From assembly GCA_964465125.1 (NCBI GenBank), contig CAYXIO010000012.1, positions 18,912 through 82,911 on the forward strand: 64,000 nt of DNA. Direction: 5' to 3'. Position numbers and translations under genes: made by a program. This DNA comes from CAYOHG01 sp964465125 (GTDB lineage: Bacteria; Planctomycetota; Phycisphaerae; UBA1845; Fen-1342). Shown here piece by piece: positions 9,154 to 18,233 of this stretch; position 1 is the first letter of the stretch; the number at the start of each line of letters is the position of its first letter. Below the pieces are notes generated by a model. That model was given only the letters and a program-made list of their open reading frames with translations. It was not told the DNA's origin and ran no database searches.

Positions 9154-9206
9154 GGGGTGAGGGGTGACGGACGCAAGGACATCGGGATTGAGGGATTGAG
9201 GGGTTC
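9142..9206 (+). repeat. G-rich 7-bp and 8-bp tandem repeats
   Basis: Between 9142 and 9169 a 7-bp unit GGTGAGG is repeated about four times (last copy GGTGACG), overlapping the stop codon of the DUF299 gene. A second tract follows near 9181-9206 with GGGATTGA twice and then GGGGTT. The runs of three to four G could fold into a quadruplex on the plus strand. Confidence 0.7.
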
Positions 9207-9537
9207 TTCGCCCGGCGCGGCGCGTGGCGATTGCGGGTCCGTGGCACCGGTTTCCCGATCCGTACACCGCCGCGGGCCTTTGCGTCGCACCGGCGCCCAG
9301 GCCCAGCCCTGTGGTGAGCACGATCCTGTAATCCGTGTCGCCGCCGTAGTCGTACGCAGCGCGATAATCCGCGTCCGGGAGGCCTCTGGCGCCAGCCGCG
9401 GACGCTGCGTCGGAAGCGCTATTGCCGGCCGCGCGGTGCGGGAAAAACGGCGCGGAGATCGGCCGATCCGCCGGTACAATGGCAACCTCTCGAGGCCGGG
9501 GGGCTCGTCCGTTCGGGCAAGCGAAGCGGGGAAGAAA
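9154..9537. other. Intergenic region with repeats and promoter candidate
   Basis: The 384 nt before the first GSDH gene hold the G-rich repeats at the left end and a -10-like TACAAT at 9475-9480. Open frames here have no convincing start or coding character, so no gene is called. Confidence 0.5.
9475..9480 (+). promoter_or_regulatory. Possible -10 element of first GSDH gene
   Basis: TACAAT, 57 nt upstream of the ATG. The paralogous gene downstream has TAGAAT at a similar distance (12518-12523, 47 nt before its ATG). No clear -35 is seen for either. Confidence 0.35.
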
Positions 9538-12408
9538 ATGCTGATGCTCCTGCGCCGATGCTGCGCGGCTGGGTTGCTCGCGCTGCTGTCGCTCGCCGCC
9601 CGAGCGGAGTTGCCGCCCGGGTTCGGCGACGTGCTCGTCCTGGGCGGATGGAACCAGGCCGTCGGGATGACGTTCGCACCGGACGGGCGTCTCTTCGTCT
9701 GGGAGAAAGCCGGCCGCGTCTGGATCGTCCAGAACGGCGTGCGCCGGCCCAGCCCGCTGATCGACATCAGTGAAGAAGTCGGCGACTGGGTCGACTACGG
9801 GCTGATCGGGTTTGCGATCGATCCGGGTTTCTACGCGAACGGTTACATCTACCTGCTCTATGTGGTCGATTATCACCACCTGCTGTACTTCGGCACCGAT
9901 CAATACAACCCGAACGCGAACTACTACGGCCACGACACGATCGGGCGCCTGACACGCTACACCGCCAACGCGGCCGACGGATTCTACAGCGTCGACCCGG
10001 ACTCGCGCCTGATCCTGGTCGGCGAAGCGATGACGACGGGCTTTCCCATCTGCCATCGCTCGCACGGCGTCGGCTCGGTGCTCTTCGGCGAGGATGGCAG
10101 CCTGCTGGTGAGCTGCGGCGACGGAGCGAGTTTCGGCAGCGTGGACGTCGGAGGCTGGCAATCCGGCAGCAGCAACACCGCGCTGACCGACGGCATCATT
10201 ACTCCCAGCGAGGATGTCGGCTCCTACCGATCCCAACTCGTCAACTCGCTGAGCGGGAAGATTCTGCGGCTGGATCCGGCCACCGGCGACGGGCTGCCGG
10301 ACAATCCGTACTTTGATCCCGCCGAGCCGCGCGCGCCTCGATCGCGCGTGTGGGCGCTGGGGCTGCGCAATCCGTACCGGATGACCGTGCGGCCGTGGAG
10401 CGGATATGAATCCGGGCGGCATGACGGGCCGGGCTCGCTGTACCTGGGCGACGTGGGGTGGTACACCTGGGAGGACCTGCACGTCTGCCGCGCGGCGGGG
10501 GAGAACTTCGGCTGGCCGGCGTTTGAGGGCCTGGAGATCATGCCGAACTACTACGACGCCGACGTGGAGAACCTCGATGCGCCCAATCCGCTGTTCGGCC
10601 AGGGCGGCTGCACGCAGGCGTATTTCTATTTCCGGGACCTGATCCGGCAGGATGTCGCGAACGACCAGCCGGAATTCCCGAACCCGTGCGATTCGGGCGT
10701 GCAGATTCCTGACGAGATTGCGCACTTTGAGCATACGCGCCCCGTGGTCGAATGGGGCCATGGCGCCGGTCCGTCCCGAACGGGCGTCTTTGTGGGCAAC
10801 GATGCGGCCGTGATCCGGCTGGATGATCCGGATTCGCCCGTCACCGGACCCAACTTTGGGGGCAGCACCAGCACGGGCGGCGCGTGGTACACGGGCGATG
10901 CATTTCCCTCGGAATACCACGATACCTATTTCCACGGCGACTACGGCGCCGGGTGGATCCGCAACTTCGTGTTTGACGAAGAGGACCGCCCGCTGGAAGT
11001 TCGAGACTTTGCCAGCGCGGGAACCGCGGCCGTCGTGTGCCTGGCGGTCAGCCCCGTGGATGGGGGTCTCTACTATCTGGGGTACGACGACGTGGGTGCG
11101 TCCGAGCTGCGCCGCATCGGCTACTACCCGGACAATCTGCCACCCGTGGCCGCTGCGCAGGTCTCGCCGTATTACGGTCCTGGGCCGCTGACGGTTCAGT
11201 TCGACACCGTCGGGTCGTCCGACCCGGAAGGGTTCGGCCTGACGTACGAGTGGAGCTTCGGCGATTTCACGCCACCGAGCCGGATTCCGAATCCGGTGCA
11301 CGTCTACCCGAGCGAAGACATCACGCAGCAAGGCAGCATCATTGCGAGGGTGTTCGAGCTCGATCCGCCGGGGTCGCAGGGCAGCGGCAATCACGATCCG
11401 GAGGTCCTGCGCGACGGGGATTACCCGCCGACCGGCAGTCCCAGCAGTACGCGGCAGTTCGACACGTTTCACAACGGCGAGCAGGGCAACACCGACTGGA
11501 TCGGATATGAGTTTTCGCAGGTCCACACGTTTCGCGCGCTCGTGCTTCAGGAGGGGCTGCATCTTTCCAACGGCGGGTGGTTTGACGCGATGCGCGTCCA
11601 GGTTCGACAGTCCGGCGTGTGGTGGGACGCCGGCGGCATGGTTTCTCGGCCGGTGTATCCGGGAAACAACGGCGTCTCCTACGAGATGTTCGAGCTCAGC
11701 TTCGCTCCCCTTGCCGGCGACGCGATTCGGCTGGTCGCGAACCCCGGCGGCAGCGCGAACTTCATCAGCGCAGGCGAACTGCGCGTCATCGCGGTTCCCC
11801 TCAACTCGCCCCCCGGTCCCAAGCGGTTCGATCCGCGGGTGACGGTCCGTGATCTCTTCGGCGCCCAAGCCACCGCGACCGCGCTCGTGTCGCTGAACAA
11901 CACGCCGCCGGCGGTAACGATCCTGAGCCCGGTGGACGGCGCGCTGTACTCCATGGACGAGGATACGCCGCTCGACCTGCTGGCGGAGATCAGTGACGCG
12001 GAGCATCCCCCGGACAAGCTGACCTGCGCCTGGCAGGCGATTCTGCACCACAATTCGCACACGCACCCCGGTCCGGTCGATCCCGAATGCCAGACGACAT
12101 CGGTGATTTCACCGGCGGGCTGCGACGGCGAGGAGTATTCCTACGAGCTGCGCCTGGTGGTGACCGATTCGCACGGCCTGGCGACGACGCGCTCGGCGTT
12201 TCTCTACCCGGATTGCGACGGAGCCTCGTGCCCGGCGGACATCAATCGCGACGGCGCCATCGACCTGCTCGATCTTTCGCTGCTGCTCGCCGACTTCGGC
12301 GACACTGGCCCGCCGCACACGATCCCCGGCGACCTGGATTACGACGGCGACGTGGACCTGGACGACTTGTCGAGTCTGTTGATTGCGTTCGAGAACGGAT
12401 GCGAGTGA
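9538..12408 (+). CDS. Secreted glucose/sorbosone dehydrogenase-like protein with PKD, discoidin-like and dockerin domains
   Basis: 956 residues from the ATG with GGGGAAG just upstream; signal peptide MLMLLRRCCAAGLLALLSLAARA. Residues about 20-525 form a six-bladed propeller of the GSDH family (PF07995): TFAPDGRLFVWEKAGRV, RSHGVGSVLFGEDGSL, LSGKILRLDPATGDG, LGLRNPYR and ENFGWPAFEG. Soluble members are PQQ-dependent aldose dehydrogenases, but many planctomycete copies are untested. From about 535 a PKD domain begins and is interrupted by about 150 residues resembling an F5/8 (discoidin) carbohydrate-binding fold (Trp/Phe-rich, WIGYEFSQVHTFRALVLQ), then resumes as RVTVRDLFGAQATATALVSL. A second Ig-like segment follows, then a Cys-bracketed dockerin pair (DINRDGAIDLLDLS, DLDYDGDVDLDDLS) at the C-terminus. 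Tandem paralogue of the next gene. Confidence 0.9.
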   Translation: MLMLLRRCCAAGLLALLSLAARAELPPGFGDVLVLGGWNQAVGMTFAPDGRLFVWEKAGRVWIVQNGVRRPSPLIDISEEVGDWVDYGLIGFAIDPGFYANGYIYLLYVVDYHHLLYFGTDQYNPNANYYGHDTIGRLTRYTANAADGFYSVDPDSRLILVGEAMTTGFPICHRSHGVGSVLFGEDGSLLVSCGDGASFGSVDVGGWQSGSSNTALTDGIITPSEDVGSYRSQLVNSLSGKILRLDPATGDGLPDNPYFDPAEPRAPRSRVWALGLRNPYRMTVRPWSGYESGRHDGPGSLYLGDVGWYTWEDLHVCRAAGENFGWPAFEGLEIMPNYYDADVENLDAPNPLFGQGGCTQAYFYFRDLIRQDVANDQPEFPNPCDSGVQIPDEIAHFEHTRPVVEWGHGAGPSRTGVFVGNDAAVIRLDDPDSPVTGPNFGGSTSTGGAWYTGDAFPSEYHDTYFHGDYGAGWIRNFVFDEEDRPLEVRDFASAGTAAVVCLAVSPVDGGLYYLGYDDVGASELRRIGYYPDNLPPVAAAQVSPYYGPGPLTVQFDTVGSSDPEGFGLTYEWSFGDFTPPSRIPNPVHVYPSEDITQQGSIIARVFELDPPGSQGSGNHDPEVLRDGDYPPTGSPSSTRQFDTFHNGEQGNTDWIGYEFSQVHTFRALVLQEGLHLSNGGWFDAMRVQVRQSGVWWDAGGMVSRPVYPGNNGVSYEMFELSFAPLAGDAIRLVANPGGSANFISAGELRVIAVPLNSPPGPKRFDPRVTVRDLFGAQATATALVSLNNTPPAVTILSPVDGALYSMDEDTPLDLLAEISDAEHPPDKLTCAWQAILHHNSHTHPGPVDPECQTTSVISPAGCDGEEYSYELRLVVTDSHGLATTRSAFLYPDCDGASCPADINRDGAIDLLDLSLLLADFGDTGPPHTIPGDLDYDGDVDLDDLSSLLIAFENGCE

Positions 12409-12517
12409 GCGCGGCTGCCGTCCCGGGCACCGACTTGCCCGGCGACGATCGTTCACGCTTCCCGCGGCGCGGCCGCCCGGCGCGCGACAACGCATCGCAT
12501 CCGCGGCCGCGGCCTTG

Positions 12518-12523
12518 TAGAAT
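12518..12523 (+). promoter_or_regulatory. Possible -10 element of second GSDH gene
   Basis: TAGAAT, 47 nt upstream of the ATG at 12571, in a GC-rich spacer. The -35 is not recognisable. Confidence 0.35.
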
Positions 12524-12570
12524 CACCATCCGTTCGGATCGTTCGGGCGTTTCCGTTCGGGGAGAGAGCC

Positions 12571-14337
12571 ATGCAACGCATGCTGCGTCTGTCGTTGTTC
12601 GCGTTCGGACTAGCCGCCCTGACCGCCTCGCCCGTGGCCGCGGCGTTGCCGCCGGGATTCACGGATCAACTGGCTGTGGGCGGCTGGGATCTGGCGGTAG
12701 GGGCGCGCTTCGCTCCCGACGGGCGGATGTTCGTGTGGGAGAAGGGCGGGCGCGTCTGGACCGTGGTTAACGGCGTGCGCGATCCGCAGCCACTGATCGA
12801 CCTCCGCGAGGAAGTCGGTAACTGGCGCGATTTCGGCCTGCTCGGCTTCGCCATCGACCCGGATTTCTACGACAACGGCTACATCTACCTGCTCTACGTC
12901 GTGGATTACCACCACCTGGTGTACTACGGCACGCCGGACTACGACCCCCAGGCCGACCAATACTACACCGATACGATCGGCCGCCTGACGCGCTACACGG
13001 CGAACGGATCGGACGGCTTCCACAGCGTGGACTACAACAGCCGCACGATCCTGGTCGGCGAGTCGATCACCAGCGGCTTCCCGATCTGCCACCAGTCGCA
13101 CGGCATCGGTACGCTCCAATTCGGCGAGGATGGCAGCCTGATCGCGGGCTGCGGCGACGGTGCGAGCTACGCGACGACCGACACCGGCGGCTGGATGTTC
13201 GGCAGCAGCAACACGGCGCTGACCGACGGCATCATCACGCCCAAGGAAGACGTCGGGGCGTACCGATCCCAACTGGTGGATTCGCTGAGCGGGAAGATTC
13301 TGCGGCTGAACCCCGTGACGGGCGACGGCCTGCCCGACAATCCGTTCTACGACGCCGGCGCGCCGCGCGCGCCGCGCTCGCGGATCTGGGCGCTGGGGCT
13401 GCGCAATCCGTTCCGGTTCTGCGTGCGCCCCGGCAGCGGCTCGACGAGTACGCCGGGCACGCTGTACATCGGCGACGTCGGCTGGAGCACGCGCGAGGAA
13501 CTCGACGTCTGCAAGTCGGCGGGCGCCAACTTCGGCTGGCCGGCGTTCGAGGGCATGACTCTGATGAACAGCTACTGGAACGCCGCGACGGCCAACCTCG
13601 ACGCTCCGAATCCGCTGTTCGGGCAGGGTGGCTGCACGCAGGAGTACTTCACGTTCCAGAACCTGATCATCCAGGAGACGCTGGACCCGAATCCGTCGTT
13701 TCCGAATCCGTGCGACGCGGGTCAGCAGATTCCGGCGAGCATCCCCAGATTCGTGCACAAGCGGCCGGCGATCGACTGGCATCACTCGACCGGTCCGTCG
13801 CGTTGCAGCTACTTCATCGGTCAGAATCCGGCCTTCATCAACCTCGACGATCCGCAATCACCCGTGCCGGGCCCGCGCTTCGGCGGCTTTAGCTCTACGG
13901 GCGGCACGTGGTACGCTTCGAGCGAATTCCCCGCGGAATATCACGACACCTATTTCCAGGCGGACTTCGTTTCCGGCTGGATTCGCAACTTCGTCTTCGA
14001 CGCAGCCGACAACGCCGTGCTGGTCCGCGACTTCGCCCCGAACGCGACCGGCGCGATCGTGTGCCTGGCGGTGAACCCCGTCAACGGACAGCTCCACTAC
14101 GTCGCGTACAGCGAAGGGGGCGAGTCGCAGGTGCGGCGGATCGTGTACACGCCGCCGTGCTTCGCGGATCTGAACGACGACATGCTGGTCGACCTGCTCG
14201 ACCTGTCGCTGCTGCTGACGAATTTCGGCGCGCTCAGCGGCATGCACTATGCCGACGGCGACCTGGATGCCGACGGCGACGTGGACCTGATCGACCTTTC
14301 GAGCCTGCTGGTGCGGTTCGGGGACGAGTGCCCGTAG
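12571..14337 (+). CDS. Secreted glucose/sorbosone dehydrogenase-like protein with dockerin domain
   Basis: 588 residues; GGGGAGAGAGCC precedes the ATG. Signal peptide MQRMLRLSLFAFGLAALTAS. The propeller (about 25-520) is closely similar to the upstream gene product along its whole length: APDGRMFVWEKGGRV, GFAIDPDFYDNGYIYLLYVV, SHGIGTLQFGEDGSL, LGLRNPFRFCVRP and ANFGWPAFEGM. It lacks the PKD, discoidin-like and Ig-like segments of its neighbour and passes directly into the Cys-bracketed dockerin pair (DLNDDMLVDLLDLS, DLDADGDVDLIDLS). The first EF-hand loop is degenerate (DLNDDMLVD). Together the two genes are a tandem duplication with divergence by domain gain or loss. Probably extracellular sugar or aldehyde oxidation; cofactor and substrate unproven. 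Confidence 0.9.
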   Translation: MQRMLRLSLFAFGLAALTASPVAAALPPGFTDQLAVGGWDLAVGARFAPDGRMFVWEKGGRVWTVVNGVRDPQPLIDLREEVGNWRDFGLLGFAIDPDFYDNGYIYLLYVVDYHHLVYYGTPDYDPQADQYYTDTIGRLTRYTANGSDGFHSVDYNSRTILVGESITSGFPICHQSHGIGTLQFGEDGSLIAGCGDGASYATTDTGGWMFGSSNTALTDGIITPKEDVGAYRSQLVDSLSGKILRLNPVTGDGLPDNPFYDAGAPRAPRSRIWALGLRNPFRFCVRPGSGSTSTPGTLYIGDVGWSTREELDVCKSAGANFGWPAFEGMTLMNSYWNAATANLDAPNPLFGQGGCTQEYFTFQNLIIQETLDPNPSFPNPCDAGQQIPASIPRFVHKRPAIDWHHSTGPSRCSYFIGQNPAFINLDDPQSPVPGPRFGGFSSTGGTWYASSEFPAEYHDTYFQADFVSGWIRNFVFDAADNAVLVRDFAPNATGAIVCLAVNPVNGQLHYVAYSEGGESQVRRIVYTPPCFADLNDDMLVDLLDLSLLLTNFGALSGMHYADGDLDADGDVDLIDLSSLLVRFGDECP

Positions 14338-14417
14338 CGCGGCCGGTTGAGCCGACAAGCCGTTTGACGCACCGGACGGCACGGTTGCTCGGTATCTCGC
14401 TCGGGCCGGACCCGGGC

Positions 14418-16406
14418 TCAGTTGGCCGAGGCGCCGACCGTCAGCGACACCGGCGCCGAGGCGGCCGGGGCCGGCGGCATGAACACGCCCCGCAGGTCCT
14501 GCTCGACGCTGACCAGAATCTCCTCGCCCAGGCGGCGAATGGCCACATCATCCAATTCGAGCACGTCGGCGGCGACGTGCGTGTTCTGAATCTGGCCGGA
14601 ATTCGCCTGGTCGAGGTAGCGGTCGCACAGCTCGCGCAGGTGCTCGAGGTGGAAATCCTCGACCTGCTCGAAGGTGACCGCCCAGCGAATGAGGAAGTCC
14701 TTCCAGACGCGGATCAGGCATTCGGTCGCGAGCGACTTGTCTTCCAGGCCGTTGTAGATGTTCTGGAACGTTCCGGGGAACAGCTTCCGGTGGGCCGGGC
14801 GGAACGCGTTCGGGATGGTCGGGAGCGTGCGGATGATCTCCGGTACGAAGCCGGGCTGGCTCTCGATCTCGATGCGGTTCTCCAGCCCCTTGATCAGGTA
14901 AGGCAGAGCCCGGTAGAGCCCGGCCTGGTGGATGATCATCGACGCGATCTTCTCGCGCATGTACGGTGCTTGCTTCTCGACCGTGTCCATGATGTCGAGC
15001 ACCGCACGGCGGGCATTGTCTTCCATCGCCATAATGAAGCGCCGGAACAGCGCGGCCTTGGCGGGGTCCGGCGCGCCCTTCTGCGGCACCTTGGGGACGC
15101 GCTTGATGCCCTTGAGCATGCCCTTCACGCGCGCGGCGAAGTTGTCCCAATTGCGGTGATTCTCGTGCAGCCAGCGGAACCCCTCGAACAGCTCGATGCG
15201 CGACATCTGCTTGGGGATCAGGTTGGTGCCGGCCATGGCGTGCCCGGTGTCGTGATCCTCGACGTTGTTGATGACGCGGCCGTCCTTGAGCATGCGCGCC
15301 AGCAGCGGCGTGCCGGGGAACGCCTTGAGAATCGACAGTGAGGCGTTGGGCGTGTAGACGTCCTGCAGGAAGTCGAACGTCTCCCGGAAGATGTCCCGGT
15401 CGTCGTGGTCGAACCCCACGATCATGTTGGCCTTGATCGGAATGCCGTACGACTGAATCTTGCGCACGTCATCGGCGACGTTGTGCTTGTAGTTCTGCGG
15501 CTTGTTGGCCTCGCGCAGGCTTTCCTGGCGCGGCGATTCCACGCCGACCTGGACCGGGCCGAAATTCGCGTCCGCCATCAGCTCGAGCAGCTCGTCGTCG
15601 CGGGCCAGGTTGAGCGTCAGTTGCGTGACGAAGCCGATCGGCCGGTCGAAGGAGTTGTTGACCGGAATGAGCGCCTTCAGGAACTCCCTGGCGTAGCGCG
15701 GCTCGCCGATGAAGTTGTCGTCGCAGAAGAAGATCTTGCGGACCCCCAGCTTGTTGAGGTTGGTGACCTCCTGGAGCAGGGTGTCGATGCTCTTGTGCCG
15801 CGGGTTGCGGCCGAAGAGGTGAATGACGTCGCAGAACTCACAGTCGAAGGGGCAGCCGCGCGTCGTCTGGACCGGCCCCATGAGGTAATCGCGGGCCATG
15901 TTCTCGAAGCCATCCCAGCGCGGGATGGGGGAGTCGTTGATGTCGGGACGCTGAACCTGACGGTATTCAGGCAGGGACTCGCCCCTGCGCCAGTCGTCGA
16001 GGAAGCGCGGCCAGGTGTATTCCGCCTCGCCGATGAAGACCACGTCGAACTGCCCGCGGCAGCGCTCGGGAGCGCCTGAGACGCCCGGGCCGCCGACGAT
16101 GGTCATCATGCCGCGCTTCTTGAGCACGCGGCCGATGCGGTTCATGCGCACGATGTGCGTTTGATAGCCGGTCACGCCGCCGACGTCCCAGTCGCCGCCC
16201 AGGTCGGTGGAGTCGTCGATCTCGCCGTGGACGGCCTCGTCCCAGATGCGCACTTCATAGTCCGATGGCGTCAGCGCCGAGATGGTCGCGAGGTCGAGCG
16301 GCGGTAGCAGGGCGAGCGGGGATTCGACGCGCTGCGTCTGGCCGGTGCGTTGCGGGTTGGCGAAGTCACTGCCCCGGTTCGGCGATACAAGCAGAATTCG
16401 CTTCAC
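14418..16406 (-). CDS. B12-binding-domain radical SAM protein (DUF4070-like C-terminus)
   Basis: About 662 residues from a GTG with GGGGG upstream; in-frame ATGs at 16430 and 16457 are alternatives. The N-terminal about 150 residues form a Rossmann-like B12-binding domain (VKRILLVSPNRGSDFANP, MMTIVGGPGVSGAPE), without an evident DxHxxG His ligand. The radical SAM core follows with the 4Fe-4S motif CPFDCEFC after TTRG, then FFCDDNFIGE and QVGVESPR. The C-terminal about 200 residues are helical, as in DUF4070 proteins. Such enzymes methylate or rearrange unactivated carbons (hopanoids, lipids, cofactors); no hopanoid or tetrapyrrole gene is adjacent, so the reaction is unassigned. Confidence 0.85.
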   Translation of the reverse strand: MKRILLVSPNRGSDFANPQRTGQTQRVESPLALLPPLDLATISALTPSDYEVRIWDEAVHGEIDDSTDLGGDWDVGGVTGYQTHIVRMNRIGRVLKKRGMMTIVGGPGVSGAPERCRGQFDVVFIGEAEYTWPRFLDDWRRGESLPEYRQVQRPDINDSPIPRWDGFENMARDYLMGPVQTTRGCPFDCEFCDVIHLFGRNPRHKSIDTLLQEVTNLNKLGVRKIFFCDDNFIGEPRYAREFLKALIPVNNSFDRPIGFVTQLTLNLARDDELLELMADANFGPVQVGVESPRQESLREANKPQNYKHNVADDVRKIQSYGIPIKANMIVGFDHDDRDIFRETFDFLQDVYTPNASLSILKAFPGTPLLARMLKDGRVINNVEDHDTGHAMAGTNLIPKQMSRIELFEGFRWLHENHRNWDNFAARVKGMLKGIKRVPKVPQKGAPDPAKAALFRRFIMAMEDNARRAVLDIMDTVEKQAPYMREKIASMIIHQAGLYRALPYLIKGLENRIEIESQPGFVPEIIRTLPTIPNAFRPAHRKLFPGTFQNIYNGLEDKSLATECLIRVWKDFLIRWAVTFEQVEDFHLEHLRELCDRYLDQANSGQIQNTHVAADVLELDDVAIRRLGEEILVSVEQDLRGVFMPPAPAASAPVSLTVGASAN

Positions 16407-16930
16407 GACAGCACCCCCAAATGTGAGCATGAATTCGCTGGAACGGGAATCGTACATTCGCGACGACGGCGAATCCTCACCCTATCCGCGGGTCCGCGGA
16501 TTTGCAATGAGAATCGCTGGTGGGCAAGAGGCGAAGCGAGAGATTCGATGAAGACCCAACCGGCGAATCGTTCGTCTGGGCCCGTGCCTTGCGGTGAGTG
16601 ATGCCCGTTCGTGCGCGCTCTCAGCTCATGGCAGACTCCGTGCGCACGGCAGGACTTGACCTGCGGAGGAGCAAGTCCTATGCGGCGCTACTTCTTAGGC
16701 GCGCTGGCTCTTCGAGTAGGTTTCGCTCGCAGGGCGGGTCGCACGGGCTTTCGATCGTGCTCGGACCGCGGGACTCGCTTCCCGAACGATCGCGAACCGG
16801 AACGCATTCCTGGGGACCTGGCGCAAGAACGCATTCTCGCAGCGGCCCAAGCGCGAACGGAAACTCCGCGCTACCCGAAGCCCCCCGTCTGGCGCGGCAG
16901 TCCCGAAGCGGCTTCAACGGCGCAGCGCCA
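16407..16930. other. Long intergenic stretch, no confident gene
   Basis: The 524 nt between the radical SAM start and the DUF1501 stop contain a hairpin (AGGACTTG/CAAGTCCT around 16651-16678) and a GGAGGAG followed by ATG at 16680. The frame from that ATG runs antisense into DUF1501 and looks arginine-rich and non-coding. Nothing else is supported. Confidence 0.5.
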
Positions 16931-18202
16931 TCATGCCCGCAGCAGCTTCAGCGGCGGAAAATTCCCGCCCAGAATGGTCTCGGGTTTCACCTTGACCCAA
17001 TCCCTGAGCACGGTTGCATACACGCGACGGAAGTCGGTCTGGAAGGGCAGATCGCCGCGGTGCAGATTGTCCAGCTTCGGCAGTTCGCCGTGCACGTCGC
17101 CGCGCACCTTGGAGCCCAGCAGGAACATGGGCGCGGCCTCGCCGTGGTCGGTTCCGCCGCTGGCGTTCTCCTGCACGCGCCGGCCGAACTCGGAGAAGCT
17201 CATGACGAGGACGCGGTCGAGCAGTTTGTGCTGTTCGAGGTCGTCGAGGAAGTCCTTGAGGGCGTTGCCGAGTTGGGTCATGAGGGTTCGATGCCGGCCT
17301 TCCTGGGCGCTATGGGTGTCGAACCCGCCCATGGATACGTAGTAGATGCGGGTGGGCAGATCGGCGGTGATCATCTTGACGACCAGGTCGAGCGAAGCGG
17401 CCAGCTCGCCGCCCCCGCCGCGCCGGGCGGGCCGGCGCGTGGTTCCACCGGCGGCACTGCGGATTTCGTCGGCGCCGAGCAGGGCGTTGAGCGCCGCGCG
17501 TTGCAGGTAGTCGTTGAGGCGCGCGCCGCCGGCGGGCAGGTCGCCGTCGGCGTTATTGAGCTTGCGAAAGGCGGCTTCGGCGCGCGGGTCAGACTGCGCG
17601 AAGCGCCAGCGCAACGCGTCCGGGTGCTCGAAGGCCAGCGGCGCGAACCGCTCCCCCTGCATCGCGAGCGGAGCCTCCTGCATCAGCGCGATGCCCGCGA
17701 TCGGGTCCGGGTCGGCGCCGGCGCAGCTCGCGTCGAAATAGCGGCCGAGCCAGCCGTCGTGCTTGCGCAGATTGGGGTCGGCGCTGTGCCAGATGTCGGT
17801 GCTGGTGAAGTGGCTGCGGTTGGGGTTGGGATAGCCGACCGACTGCACGATCGCCAGGCGCTTCTGGTCGAACAGCTCCTTGAGCCCGACCGCCGCCGGA
17901 TGCAGCCCGACGTCGTTCTTCAGCCGCAGCGCTTCGCGGTCGGCGATGCCGATGCGCGGGCGTGCGCGGTGATACTCCGCGTTTCCGATAGGGATGACGG
18001 TGTTCAGCCCGTCGTTGCCGCCGGCGAGCTGCACGACGACGAGGATGCGCTCGCTGTCGTTGCGCTTCGTGGGCCGGCTGTCCTGCGCCATGGCCTGGAT
18101 GGCGCCGCCGAGAAACGCCGGCAGCGTGGCGGCTGTGCTGAGGAGCGTGAGGCCGCCGGACAGGAGCTCGCGGCGCGAGGTATACAGCGTGTCGTTGGAC
18201 AT
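16931..18202 (-). CDS. DUF1501 family protein, Tat-exported
   Basis: 423 residues. The N-terminus YTSRRELLSGGLTLLSTAATLPAFLGGA is a twin-arginine signal. The body matches DUF1501 (PF07394, alkaline-phosphatase-like fold): VVQLAGGNDGLNTVIP, MGGFDTHSAQEGRHRTLMTQL, VLVMSFSEFGRRVQENASGGTDHG with the paired His/Asp residues typical of metal sites. It lies 31 nt downstream of DUF1800, the standard pair in Planctomycetes. Biochemical role is unknown; the pair is often near cytochrome or surface-protein genes, but none is adjacent here. The start has GGCGGAACTCGACC upstream. Confidence 0.92.
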   Translation of the reverse strand: MSNDTLYTSRRELLSGGLTLLSTAATLPAFLGGAIQAMAQDSRPTKRNDSERILVVVQLAGGNDGLNTVIPIGNAEYHRARPRIGIADREALRLKNDVGLHPAAVGLKELFDQKRLAIVQSVGYPNPNRSHFTSTDIWHSADPNLRKHDGWLGRYFDASCAGADPDPIAGIALMQEAPLAMQGERFAPLAFEHPDALRWRFAQSDPRAEAAFRKLNNADGDLPAGGARLNDYLQRAALNALLGADEIRSAAGGTTRRPARRGGGGELAASLDLVVKMITADLPTRIYYVSMGGFDTHSAQEGRHRTLMTQLGNALKDFLDDLEQHKLLDRVLVMSFSEFGRRVQENASGGTDHGEAAPMFLLGSKVRGDVHGELPKLDNLHRGDLPFQTDFRRVYATVLRDWVKVKPETILGGNFPPLKLLRA

Positions 18203-18233
18203 GGTCGAGTTCCGCCTGTGCCTGGGCCGCGGG

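Noticed and set aside
8188..12066. 1292-codon minus-strand open frame
   Set aside because: Antisense to the DUF299 and first GSDH genes. Long open antisense frames are expected at this GC content.
14418..16406. Assigning the radical SAM protein as a hopanoid C-2 or C-3 methylase
   Set aside because: No squalene-hopene cyclase or hpn genes are adjacent and the sequence alone does not distinguish subfamilies.
16680..17342. Plus-strand frame with a good GGAGGAG ribosome site (MRRYFLGALALRVG...)
   Set aside because: It runs antisense through 410 nt of the DUF1501 gene, is Arg-rich with no recognisable fold, and is most likely a GC-driven open frame.
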